From an uncultured Nitrospinota bacterium (GTDB taxonomy: Bacteria > Nitrospinota > Nitrospinia > Nitrospinales > VA-1): a DNA stretch of 38,328 nucleotides. The notes beneath the pieces are model-generated. The model saw nothing but the letters and a program-made list of their open reading frames with translations, had not been told where the DNA came from and did no database searches. Below, in pieces: positions 1-8,831 of the stretch (position 1 is its first letter; every line of letters starts with the position of its first letter). The stretch is taken from the NCBI GenBank assembly GCA_905612265.1, contig CAJQRI010000067.1, forward strand, positions 1 through 38,328. The letters are read 5' to 3'. The position numbers and the translations under genes were made by a program.

Positions 1-1917
1 ATCATCACCACCATAGCTGGGAACGGGACTGCTGGTTATTCCGGCGATGGGGGGCCGGCTTTAAAGGCATCCCTCAACTTTCCTGCTGGATTAGCGGTGG
101 ATGATAAGAGTAATGTGTATATTGCCGACCGCAATAATCACCGAATTCGAAAAGTTTCGCCCGATGGTATCATTACCACTGTTGCAGGAACCGGGGTGGC
201 AGATTTTGGAGGAGACGATGGCCCGGCGTTGGAAGCTCACCTTCACCTTCCTTCAGATATTGAAGTGGGGCTCAAAGGTGTGCTTTATATTTCAGACCGA
301 TCCAACAGCCGCATTCGCAAAGTAGATCAGGATGGAACTATTACCACCATAGCAGGAACTGGTCTTCCAGGTTTTGGTGGTGATTTTGGCCTTGCCGTTA
401 ATGCTTTGCTGAAATATCCATTTGGAATTTCCCTGGACCGTCACGGCAATCTCTATATTGCTGACCGGGGCAACAACCGAATTCGTAAGGTTGATAGTGG
501 TGGAATCATAACGACTCTTGCAGGGGACAGCATGCATGCCTTTGGGGGTGACTACGGCCCAGCCTCCTATTCCAATCTGGCCTATCCCACCGATGTGGTG
601 GTGGATGAAATGGATAATGTGTATATCGCGGATCGCAACAATAACCGCATTCGCAAGATAGACGGGCAGGGCGTCATCACGAGTTTTATGGGAACGGGCG
701 ACACTGATTTTAACGGTGATAGCGAAATTGCTCCAGAGACCAGCTTGCATCTGCCTTTCGCTTTAGCGATTCACCCCGACAACAAACTACTGGTGGCAGA
801 TCGTTCTCATTTTCGTGTACGTAGTGTCGGGCTTAAAAATTATGTTGTGACTACGGTTGCTGGTAATGGCAACTCGCTTTTTAAAGGCGATGGAGGCCCC
901 GGCCTTGGAGCTACACTGAACACACCGTCAGGTATTTGCATTGATAGTTATAACAATATCTTATTCACCGATTTACAGCACCATCGAATCCGCAAACTGT
1001 CTCCGGATGGCATCATCACGACGTTTGCAGGTAACGGACGTGAAGGCAATGAAGGGAATGACGGTCCGGCTCTATCCGCCTCCCTTTTTATGCCTTCGAC
1101 TCTGGCGATTGACAAGGAGGACAATGTTTATGTGGTGCATCGTCTTGGAAATGGTTGGACCATTCGAAAAATATCTGCCCAGGGCACGATAACGCATTTT
1201 GCCGGAAACGGACAACAGGGCGATAGTGGGGATGGTGGCCCGGCTGTGGAAGCTGCATTCTACACGATCAGTGACATTGCCACTGATAGGGAGGGTAATG
1301 TATTTATTTCCGACGCAACAAGTCGTTCGATTCGAAAAATAACTAGGGATGGCATTATCCAGAAGGTGTTGGATGAGACTATGGTGCCGATGGGGGAAGA
1401 GTTTCACCCTAACAGTGTTATGGTCGATGATGCTGGGACTCTTTACTTTTCTGATGCAGGGAGTAGTCGGATAGCTAAAATTGAAATCGATGGAACCTTT
1501 AAAGTCATTGGTGGAACCGGAGAATTTAAGGATGACGGGGATGGCGGTCTTGCAGTTTCTGCTGGAATCAGATCGCCAGGAGGTTTGCTTTTGGGGCGTG
1601 ATGGAACTGTCTATTTAGCTGAAGAGCAAACTGCAAGAATAAGAAAGATTGATGTGCAGGGCATCATTTCTCTAGTTGCGGGAACGGGAGTGACGGGTTA
1701 TTCGGGTGATGATGGGCCAGCCAGTCAGGCTCAGCTAAAAAGTCCTTTCAGAATGGTTTTTGATAATTCCGGGAACTTGATTTTTACCGATCGGGACAAC
1801 AATCGCATTCGAAAAATTGATACTCAGGGCATTATTTTTTCACTAGCCGGTCACGGTAATTTTGGTTGGATGCAGGATGGTTTGGAAGTCAAGTTCACCG
1901 TGCAGGATTTTCCTTAA
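1..1917 (+). CDS. NHL-repeat (beta-propeller) protein, 5' end outside window
   Basis: Frame 1 is open from base 1 (IITTIAGNGTAGYSGDGGPALKASLNFPAGLAVDDK...). Tandem ~55-aa units of the form 'GIITTVAGTG..GFGGDDGPA..A.L..P..I.VD..GNVYIADR.NNRIRKV'. Confidence 0.93.
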   Translation: MITTIAGNGTAGYSGDGGPALKASLNFPAGLAVDDKSNVYIADRNNHRIRKVSPDGIITTVAGTGVADFGGDDGPALEAHLHLPSDIEVGLKGVLYISDRSNSRIRKVDQDGTITTIAGTGLPGFGGDFGLAVNALLKYPFGISLDRHGNLYIADRGNNRIRKVDSGGIITTLAGDSMHAFGGDYGPASYSNLAYPTDVVVDEMDNVYIADRNNNRIRKIDGQGVITSFMGTGDTDFNGDSEIAPETSLHLPFALAIHPDNKLLVADRSHFRVRSVGLKNYVVTTVAGNGNSLFKGDGGPGLGATLNTPSGICIDSYNNILFTDLQHHRIRKLSPDGIITTFAGNGREGNEGNDGPALSASLFMPSTLAIDKEDNVYVVHRLGNGWTIRKISAQGTITHFAGNGQQGDSGDGGPAVEAAFYTISDIATDREGNVFISDATSRSIRKITRDGIIQKVLDETMVPMGEEFHPNSVMVDDAGTLYFSDAGSSRIAKIEIDGTFKVIGGTGEFKDDGDGGLAVSAGIRSPGGLLLGRDGTVYLAEEQTARIRKIDVQGIISLVAGTGVTGYSGDDGPASQAQLKSPFRMVFDNSGNLIFTDRDNNRIRKIDTQGIIFSLAGHGNFGWMQDGLEVKFTVQDFP

Positions 1918-2027
1918 AATAGCGGTTTATCCCAAGTAAAATTAAATAAAAGGGATGTTATAATCCTGTTTAGAGTAAAAACCTTATAAGTAATCCGTTT
2001 AAAGTAAATTGGGGTTTTTGATTAGAC

Positions 2028-3326
2028 ATGAATATTACTGATATTGCGAAAAATGCCAATACTTCGGCTTTGGTTCTGGCGCATCTTTCTACCGATTTAA
2101 AGAATCAGGCTTTGGGACTTATGGCTGATGCCCTGGAAGAAAACTGCGATGCCATTTTGTCTGCGAATGAAAAAGATTTAGAGTTTGCAAAGAAAGAAGG
2201 CATTGCCCAGCCATTGATTGCCCGCTTGGCTTTGAATGAAGAAAAAGTTAGTGGTATGGCAAAAGGCATTCGTAGTGTAGTGGCATTGGAAGATCCTGTG
2301 GGAAAAGTGAAAAGCACGATGGAGATGGATCAAGATCTGGTGGTTAAGCAGGTCACTTGCCCCATTGGTGTGATCGGAGCTATTTTTGAGTCCCGACCCG
2401 ATGCCGTACCGCAGATTTCTTCGCTATGTCTGAAATCTGGTAATGCAGTTATTTTAAAAGGCGGAACCGAGGCGCAGAATTCTAATAAAGTGATTGTTAA
2501 CCTGTTGGTGGAAGCAATAAGCAAAGTGCCCGGTTTACCTACATCGGCAGTTCAGATGATTGAGACACGTTCTGAAGTGGCGGACATGTTGAAGGAAGAT
2601 AAGTATATTCATCTAGTAGTTCCACGGGGGAGCAATGCTTTTGTGAAATATATTCAGGAAAATACAAGAATCCCGGTTCTGGGTCACTCCGAAGGAGTTT
2701 GCCACGGCTATATTGATAAGCTTGCTGATTTGGATAAATCTATTCGCATATGTCTAGATTCGAAGTTGCAGTATCCTGCTGCTTGCAACGCTATGGAGAG
2801 TTTATTGGTGCATAAAGATATCGCTGAAAAGGTTTTGCCTGATTTAGTAGGAATATTTAAGGAAAAACAAGTGGAGTTGGTGGGGTGCGTGAAAACATGT
2901 CAGGTTGTTCCTGAAGTTACCCTGGCGCATGAGTCGGATTGGGATATGGAATATAACGACCTTAAACTATCTATCAAAATTGTGGATAGTTTTTCTGAGG
3001 CGGTGAAGTTCATAAACCGGCATGGCTCCGGGCATACTGATGTCATCATTACAGAAAATTTGGAGCGTGCAGAGCAGTTTCTTAACGAGGTCAGTTCATC
3101 CAGTGTCATGTGGAATGCATCAACACGTTTTGCCGATGGTTTTAGATATGGATTGGGAGCGGAAATTGGCATCAGCACAAATAGGACGCATGCCAGAGGT
3201 CCGGTTGGATTGGAAGGATTGATAATCTATAAATATAAACTTTATGGGAACGGTCAATTAGCTGGCGATTACTCTGGTGCTAACGCGCGCGAGTTTACCC
3301 ATAAACCTTTAACACCGTCCATGTGA
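2028..3326 (+). CDS. proA: Gamma-glutamyl phosphate reductase
   Basis: 432 aa. ProA motifs: CPIGVIGAIFESRPDAVPQISSLCLKSGNAVILKGG, HSEGVCHGYID, STRFADGFRYGLGAEIGIST, ARGPVGLEGL. Confidence 0.97.
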   Translation: MNITDIAKNANTSALVLAHLSTDLKNQALGLMADALEENCDAILSANEKDLEFAKKEGIAQPLIARLALNEEKVSGMAKGIRSVVALEDPVGKVKSTMEMDQDLVVKQVTCPIGVIGAIFESRPDAVPQISSLCLKSGNAVILKGGTEAQNSNKVIVNLLVEAISKVPGLPTSAVQMIETRSEVADMLKEDKYIHLVVPRGSNAFVKYIQENTRIPVLGHSEGVCHGYIDKLADLDKSIRICLDSKLQYPAACNAMESLLVHKDIAEKVLPDLVGIFKEKQVELVGCVKTCQVVPEVTLAHESDWDMEYNDLKLSIKIVDSFSEAVKFINRHGSGHTDVIITENLERAEQFLNEVSSSSVMWNASTRFADGFRYGLGAEIGISTNRTHARGPVGLEGLIIYKYKLYGNGQLAGDYSGANAREFTHKPLTPSM

Positions 3327-3335
3327 AATTTTAGC

Positions 3336-4205
3336 GTGAAGCAAGACAATCAAAACTCCCTTGAGGAAACCCCTCCTTCATTAGATTCCTCTGAATCTGA
3401 CATCTCTAAGCCGCTAAAGACAGAAAACTGGTGGTTGTTTTTCTTATTACTATCGGGAACTCTGGTAACAACTTATTTGTCGGGTGGCTTGCTGTTTTCA
3501 ATCAGCTTGATTCTGATTTTAGGAGCGCATGAGTTTGGGCATTACTGGGCCAGCAGAAGGAATGGGGTGCGTTCGACGTTGCCTTACTTCATCCCCGCTC
3601 CACCTGTCTTCATCGCCGGAACCTTTGGTGCTTTTATTCAAATCAAGCAGGTCATCCCTAATCGTAGGGTTCTAATGGAGATTGGTTGCGCAGGTCCCAT
3701 AGCTGGATTTATCGTGGCCTTGCCAACATTGGTATATGGACTGTCCCTTTCATATGTTTCGCCGTTACTGGGCATTGAAAGCGTCAATTATGGAAGCTCT
3801 CTGATATTAAATATTTGCGCGGAATTTGTCTTAGGAGTGGACCCACAGTCCTCGGACTTAAATATTAATCTGCACCCGATTGCGTTTGCAGGATGGATAG
3901 GCATGTTAGTGACCGCTTTAAACTTGATACCCATAGGTCAGTTGGATGGAGGGCATATTGTCTTTGCATTGTCCCCGAAACAACATAAATGGACGGGACG
4001 TCTTTTTTTTCTGGCATTATTTCCATTAGGGTATTTTTGGACAGGCTGGTTTTTCTGGGCAGTGATGATAGTGTTGGTGGGTTTTAAAACGGCGCCTTTG
4101 TTGGATGATACAGAAGAGTTAGGCACCCTGCATAGAGTGCTAGGACTGGTATCTATTTCAATTTTTCTGGTGACATTCATACCCATTCCCTTCTCCCTGC
4201 TGTGA
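3336..4205 (+). CDS. Site-2-protease-like (M50) integral membrane metalloprotease
   Basis: GTG start; HEFGH zinc motif (GAHEFGHYWASRR), multiple TM segments, NLIPIGQLDGGHI second motif. Confidence 0.88.
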   Translation: MKQDNQNSLEETPPSLDSSESDISKPLKTENWWLFFLLLSGTLVTTYLSGGLLFSISLILILGAHEFGHYWASRRNGVRSTLPYFIPAPPVFIAGTFGAFIQIKQVIPNRRVLMEIGCAGPIAGFIVALPTLVYGLSLSYVSPLLGIESVNYGSSLILNICAEFVLGVDPQSSDLNINLHPIAFAGWIGMLVTALNLIPIGQLDGGHIVFALSPKQHKWTGRLFFLALFPLGYFWTGWFFWAVMIVLVGFKTAPLLDDTEELGTLHRVLGLVSISIFLVTFIPIPFSLL

Positions 4206-4432
4206 GTCTTAACATGCTGATAAATTGAGTATTAATTAGACCAAGGTAGGAATAATTTGGCTTTAAAGTACCCCAGAATAGTTGTCGTTCTATTTATATT
4301 AACTTCTTGAAAAATAAGGCCTTAAATCGCCTAATTGCCCATAGAAAATGGCGACTAATAGGTAACTAGTTGAAAATAAAGGGGTATTTTGTCAAAATTT
4401 TGTTAAATTTATGCGTTATATTTGGAATAATA

Positions 4433-4462
4433 TTGACAGGGGTGGGGGGGCTATGCTAAATT
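4433..4462 (+). promoter_or_regulatory. Sigma70-type promoter, TTGACA - 18 nt - TGC TAAATT (extended -10)
   Basis: Consensus -35 at 4433-4438, -10 at 4457-4462 with TG at 4454-4455. Spacer contains GGGGTGGGGGGG. Confidence 0.55.
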
Positions 4463-4468
4463 TACACC

Positions 4469-4580
4469 ATCTGAGGGGTTCTAAGCTTCTGTCCTTTTAG
4501 CGGGACACTTTTTTATATAAGAGAACATTCTTGGTTGCCATCAAGGTTTCTTTTAGAAGTTTAGTGCCCCTCTTTTCTTT
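4469..4580 (+). ncRNA. Candidate structured small RNA (~110 nt)
   Basis: 4473-4490 (GAGGGGTTCTAAGCTTCT) pairs with 4555-4572 (AGAAGTTTAGTGCCCCTC): 17 of 18 positions counting G-U, followed by T-rich TTTTCTTT. Internal hairpins TGTCC/GGACA (4490-4507) and CTTG/CAAG (4530-4545). Consensus promoter directly upstream; no ORF inside. Confidence 0.45.
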
Positions 4581-4656
4581 CCTTTAATCAAATCTCTGTT
4601 CTTAATTCCAATAAAACGTCCGTTTTTTCATGCATAAAAATACGTTGTGGAGTGTC

Positions 4657-5466
4657 ATGAAACCTTTAGTTACAAACCTGGCAATATTAACTCTACTTTC
4701 TACCCTTTTTCTTTCTAGTTCTCTAGCTGCCGGTGTGAAACCATTGCCTGGATTACAAAAGGCGGTTGAAGACATACGGTTTCATCATAAGGGTGAAGAT
4801 CTTTCCTTTTTAGCCGAGAAAGAGTATCAAGTCCGAAAGTATTATTATGAGATCCAAAGTAAAATGCAGAAACTGGAGATCCTGGAAGAAGTCAAAGAGC
4901 ATTTTGAAAAGGCGGTCACAAAATCCGAAGAAAAATATGATTCTGGTGAGGAAGAGGTCAGCCAATCTTCCATAACAAAGCTTAAACTAGGGCTTGCTGG
5001 GACTTTAAATGATATCTTAGAGTTGGGTAGTGATATAACGGTGGCACGATTATCAATGGCTGATATGTTCAATGAGAACTATTCTGTCGATGCAGAAATG
5101 CGCGAGTCTGTAATAGATCCTGTTGACTTTAAATTTAATGACTACAAAAAATGGTTTAAGGATTCTGGTCTTGCCGCTTTTACGAAGGACTTAAATAATG
5201 AATTGGATTTGAAGGTCGGTTATCTGAAAGCTGTGGAGAACAGAGGAAAGTTGCAACTTGCCCAGAAAAATCGCAAAATTACGAGGGCTTTGTTAGTGAG
5301 TGAAGCGGCTAATTATGATTTTGGAATTGGCGATCCGAGAGACTTATTCGAAGCCCTCATTATATATACTCGGGTATTGGGTGGCTATTATGATGCCATT
5401 TATAATTTTAACGTTTCTGTCGCGGAATTAAATCGAGTAAAAGCCCTATGGACAGGGAATCTTTGA
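4657..5466 (+). CDS. Secreted alpha-helical protein with single TolC/OEP-like region
   Basis: Start at 4657 preferred over ORF-track start 4630: GGAG just upstream and MKPLVTNLAILTLLSTLFLSSSLAA signal peptide. OEP-like patterns 'SEEKYDSGEEEVSQSSITKLKLGLAGTLNDILELGSDITVARLSMADMF' and 'ALIIYTRVLGGYYDAIYNFNVSVAELNRVKA'. Confidence 0.6.
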   Translation: MKPLVTNLAILTLLSTLFLSSSLAAGVKPLPGLQKAVEDIRFHHKGEDLSFLAEKEYQVRKYYYEIQSKMQKLEILEEVKEHFEKAVTKSEEKYDSGEEEVSQSSITKLKLGLAGTLNDILELGSDITVARLSMADMFNENYSVDAEMRESVIDPVDFKFNDYKKWFKDSGLAAFTKDLNNELDLKVGYLKAVENRGKLQLAQKNRKITRALLVSEAANYDFGIGDPRDLFEALIIYTRVLGGYYDAIYNFNVSVAELNRVKALWTGNL

Positions 5467-6545
5467 AATATTGGCTGGCGTTAAATATGGTTGTCGAGGT
5501 AGGCCCCGGACCCTGTTTTATCGTTTAGTCCAAGGGCTGGTTTCACTGCCTGAAGTTTTTTCTGCATCAAGAAGTCAATTGTTGCGAGTCCAGGGTCTTG
5601 GCGAGAAGGTAGCAGGCGAAATAAAGAGCTTTGATGCCGACTCTGTTACAGAGTGCGAATTGAGGCTGGCTGATAAAGAGAGTGTAAGGACTCTAACCCT
5701 GGAAAGTCCAAATTACTCACCCTGCTAAAACTTACTTATGATCCTCCTCAAGTAAGGCAAAGCTCTAGATAATATTTCCTTTACTTTAGTTGTGGTGGAA
5801 ACGCGTACGCCTTCTGAATAGGGCAAGTTAATAGAGGAAGGGCTTTTTTTGAAACGGGCTTCTGAGAGATTTAGTATAATCAACGGCTTGGCTATAGGGA
5901 TAGATGCTTTGCCTCACAATGCGGCAATTTCCGCCGGAGCAGATACAATTGCTGTATTTGGTTGTGGTTTAGGGCACACCTATCCGCCGGAGAATATTAA
6001 GTTAAAGCAACAAATTGTTGAGCAAGGGGCTATAGTGTCTGAGTCCCTAATTTATGAGGCCCGACGGGAATAATTTCCCGATATAAAACAGGATCTCAAG
6101 TGGCTTAGCTTTAGGGGTCGTAGTTGTTGAGGGGGCTGAAAAAAGTGGAGCCTTATTCACTGCTGAATTTAATTTGGAGCAGGGCAGAGAGGTTTTCGCG
6201 ATTCCGGGCAGTATTATGCCGCTTAAAAGTAGTGGCACTAATAGTCTGATCAAAGCAGGCGCTAAGTTGATTGATAGCCCAGAGTCCACTCTTGAAGAAC
6301 TTTTACCCGCTTATGATGAAAGATTAAAGGCTAAGAAAGAAAGTGTTGAGCCTGAACTTGATAATGATCAGGAAAGAAAGATTTTTTATTTATTATCATT
6401 GGAAGGCCGACATATAGATGACTTGATTGAAAACAGCAATTTGTCTCCTGAGCAAGTTTCGGCTACACTGCTATAAGTGGGATTGGGAGGCTTGGTTCGA
6501 CAACTGAGTAGCAAAATGTATATTTCTAATTACGGCGATGAATAA
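5463..6545 (+). pseudogene. dprA: Decayed DNA processing protein DprA/Smf
   Basis: Colinear DprA fragments across three frames: LKYWLALNMVVEVGPG / TLFYRLVQGLVSLPEVFSASRSQLLRVQGLGEKVAGEI / LLTLLKLTYDPPQV / GKALDNISFTLVVVETRTPSE*GKLIEEG..FSIINGLAIGIDALPHNAAISAGADTIAVFGCGLGHTYPPEN / [47 protein letters not shown] / ..ATLL*VGLGGLVRQLSSKMYIS. Sits directly upstream of topA. Confidence 0.9.
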
Positions 6546-6560
6546 AACTAGTGAGGAATT

Positions 6561-8825
6561 ATGGGTAAATCGTTACTGATCGTTGAGTCACCTACCAAAG
6601 TCAACACGCTGAAAAAAATTGTTGGCAAAGATTTTATTATTAAAGCCTCGGTGGGGCACCTTAAGGATCTTCCCAAGAAAAAGCTTGGCGTTGATGTTGA
6701 GAACGACTTTGCTCCGGAATACATCACTATCCGGGGAAAAGGAAAAATTCTTCAGGAACTGAAAACTGCTGCCAAGAAATGTGACATGATTTATCTCGCC
6801 CCGGATCCGGATCGCGAAGGGGAAGCGATTGCCCACCATATTGGTAATGAGGTGGCAAGGTTCACCAAGGGAAAAATTGTTAGGGTGACGTTTAACGAAA
6901 TCACCAAAAAGGCGGTTTTGGAGGCTATCAAAAATCCGACTGAACTCAATCATAACCGTGTGAATGCGCAACAAGCTCGTAGAATTTTGGATCGGTTAGT
7001 GGGATATAAAATTAGCCCCATCTTATGGAAAAAAGTTCATCGTGGGCTGAGTGCGGGGCGAGTACAATCTGTTGCTCTGCGGATCGTTTGTGAAAGAGAA
7101 CGTGAAATCCTGGCCTTTGAGCCTCGCGAGTATTGGTCTATCACGCTGGAGTTGGAGGGCAGTGAGAAACCTCAGTTTCAGGCAAAGCTGTTTAAAATTG
7201 ATGGCGATAAAGCTGAGGTTGCCAATAAAGCTGAGGCAGATGAAATTCTCAAAGGTTTAGAAGGCGCCAAGCCTGTACTGGAAGACATTGTCAAGAAAGA
7301 GCGAAAAAGAAACCCAAGTGCTCCATTCATCACCAGTACACTTCAGCAGGAAGCTTCACGAAAACTTAATTTTTCCCCAAAAAAAACCATGATGCTTGCC
7401 CAACGTTTGTATGAGGGTATTGCCATGGGTAGAAAGGGGACTGTGGGTCTCATTACGTATATGCGTACCGACTCTGTGAAATTGTCAGACCAGGCTCTCG
7501 AAGAAGTTCGTGCCTTCATTCCTGAAAGATATGGCAAAGAGTTTCTACCTGGAACCCCCAATTTATATAAAAGTAAAAAGTCAGCTCAAGAGGCGCATGA
7601 GGCTATTCGTCCTACTGATGTTCTGTTGGAGCCGAGTACCATCAAGGAGAGTTTGGAAAAGGATATGTTCCGGCTTTATCAGTTAATCTGGTCGCGTTTT
7701 GTTTCCTGCCAGATGGTTCCCGCAGTTTTGGATACCACTCAATTTGACATCAAAACGGGGAAATTTTTATTTCGTAGTAACGGGTCGATATTGAAGTTTG
7801 CCGGCTTTATGAAAGTCTATGTAGAAAGCCAGGATGATGAAAAGGGTGATGCGGTGCAATCATCTGGAAAAGCTGATGACCGTCTGCTTCCTGCTTTGAA
7901 AAAAGGTGAAGAATTAAAAGTTCAGGAAGTTCTTCCTGAGCAACACTTTACTCAGCCTCCGGCTCGTTTTTCTGAGGCGATGCTGGTTAAGGAATTGGAG
8001 GATAAAGGTGTAGGACGGCCTAGTACTTATGCGGCGACCATCAGTGTGATTAAAGACAGGGACTATATTCAAAATGTGGATAGACGTTTGCAACCTGTCG
8101 AACTTGGCTTTATGATTAATGATCTTCTGGTTGAAAACTTTCCCGATATCATGACCACAGAATTCACTTCGAAAATGGAAGAGCAGTTGGACGATATTGA
8201 AGCAGGGAAGCTTGAGTGGGTCGATGCCCTTAGATCTTTTTATACTCCCTTTAAGGCAGACTTGGAAAAAGCTGAAGAAAAAATGAAGGACTTCAAAGCC
8301 CAGGTTGAAGAAACGGATGAAGTCTGTGAAAAATGTGACCAACCCATGATTATTAAATGGGGGCGTTTTGGAAAGTTCATGGCTTGTACAGGTTATCCAG
8401 AATGTAAAAATACGAAGGACCTTGGAGGAAAAGGTGACTCTGTGGATGGTGCCAAGGATGATGAGGTGGAAGGTAATTGTGATAAGTGTGACTCTCCTTT
8501 GATCATGAAAAGAGGGCGTTTCGGCAAATTCATTGCGTGTTCTAATTACCCTGAGTGCAAATTCACCAAGGCGATTGGCTTGGGTATTACCTGTCCTGAG
8601 GAAGCTTGTGAAGGAGAAATTGCAGCTCGCCGGTCTAAAAAAGGCAGAACCTTTTATGGCTGTACGAAATACCCTGATTGCAAATTCACCTCTTGGGACA
8701 AGCCTGTCGCGGAAGCCTGCCCAGAATGTAAAAATCCATTCTTGATTGAGAAATGGAAAAAGAACGAAGATCCATCAACTCTTTGCCCTAGTTGTGGCTA
8801 TAAGAAAACCGATGCTGCGGCTTGA
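6561..8825 (+). CDS. topA: DNA topoisomerase I with C-terminal zinc-finger repeats
   Basis: SLLIVESPTKVNTLKKI, DPDREGEAIAHHI, SAGRVQSVALRIVCERE, TYMRTDSVKLS, three CxxC..C zinc ribbons at C-terminus. Confidence 0.97.
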   Translation: MGKSLLIVESPTKVNTLKKIVGKDFIIKASVGHLKDLPKKKLGVDVENDFAPEYITIRGKGKILQELKTAAKKCDMIYLAPDPDREGEAIAHHIGNEVARFTKGKIVRVTFNEITKKAVLEAIKNPTELNHNRVNAQQARRILDRLVGYKISPILWKKVHRGLSAGRVQSVALRIVCEREREILAFEPREYWSITLELEGSEKPQFQAKLFKIDGDKAEVANKAEADEILKGLEGAKPVLEDIVKKERKRNPSAPFITSTLQQEASRKLNFSPKKTMMLAQRLYEGIAMGRKGTVGLITYMRTDSVKLSDQALEEVRAFIPERYGKEFLPGTPNLYKSKKSAQEAHEAIRPTDVLLEPSTIKESLEKDMFRLYQLIWSRFVSCQMVPAVLDTTQFDIKTGKFLFRSNGSILKFAGFMKVYVESQDDEKGDAVQSSGKADDRLLPALKKGEELKVQEVLPEQHFTQPPARFSEAMLVKELEDKGVGRPSTYAATISVIKDRDYIQNVDRRLQPVELGFMINDLLVENFPDIMTTEFTSKMEEQLDDIEAGKLEWVDALRSFYTPFKADLEKAEEKMKDFKAQVEETDEVCEKCDQPMIIKWGRFGKFMACTGYPECKNTKDLGGKGDSVDGAKDDEVEGNCDKCDSPLIMKRGRFGKFIACSNYPECKFTKAIGLGITCPEEACEGEIAARRSKKGRTFYGCTKYPDCKFTSWDKPVAEACPECKNPFLIEKWKKNEDPSTLCPSCGYKKTDAAA

Positions 8826-8831
8826 TTAATT

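Noticed and set aside
292-750. Antisense ORFs from the track (e.g. 292-750 -, 7914-8342 -, 13510-13935 +, 23304-23663 -)
   Set aside because: They lie opposite strongly supported genes and show no recognisable domain or plausible translation start context.
1-1917. NHL-repeat array as a novel repeat system
   Set aside because: Standard NHL beta-propeller units, a common family.
4490-4514. TGTCC/GGACA hairpin plus CTTTTTT as a simple terminator of the M50 protease gene
   Set aside because: It lies nearly 300 nt after the stop codon and downstream of a consensus promoter, and is flanked by a much longer complementary pair, so the structured-RNA model fits better. Early termination remains possible.
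4469-4580. Candidate RNA as SRP (4.5S) RNA or 6S RNA
   Set aside because: No SRP domain IV-like GGAAGGAAGCAGCC signature, and too short and lacking the large central bubble expected for 6S.
5471-6476. ORFs 5471-5728, 5849-6073 and 6174-6476 as separate small genes
   Set aside because: They are colinear fragments of a single DprA homologue in shifted frames, better called one pseudogene.
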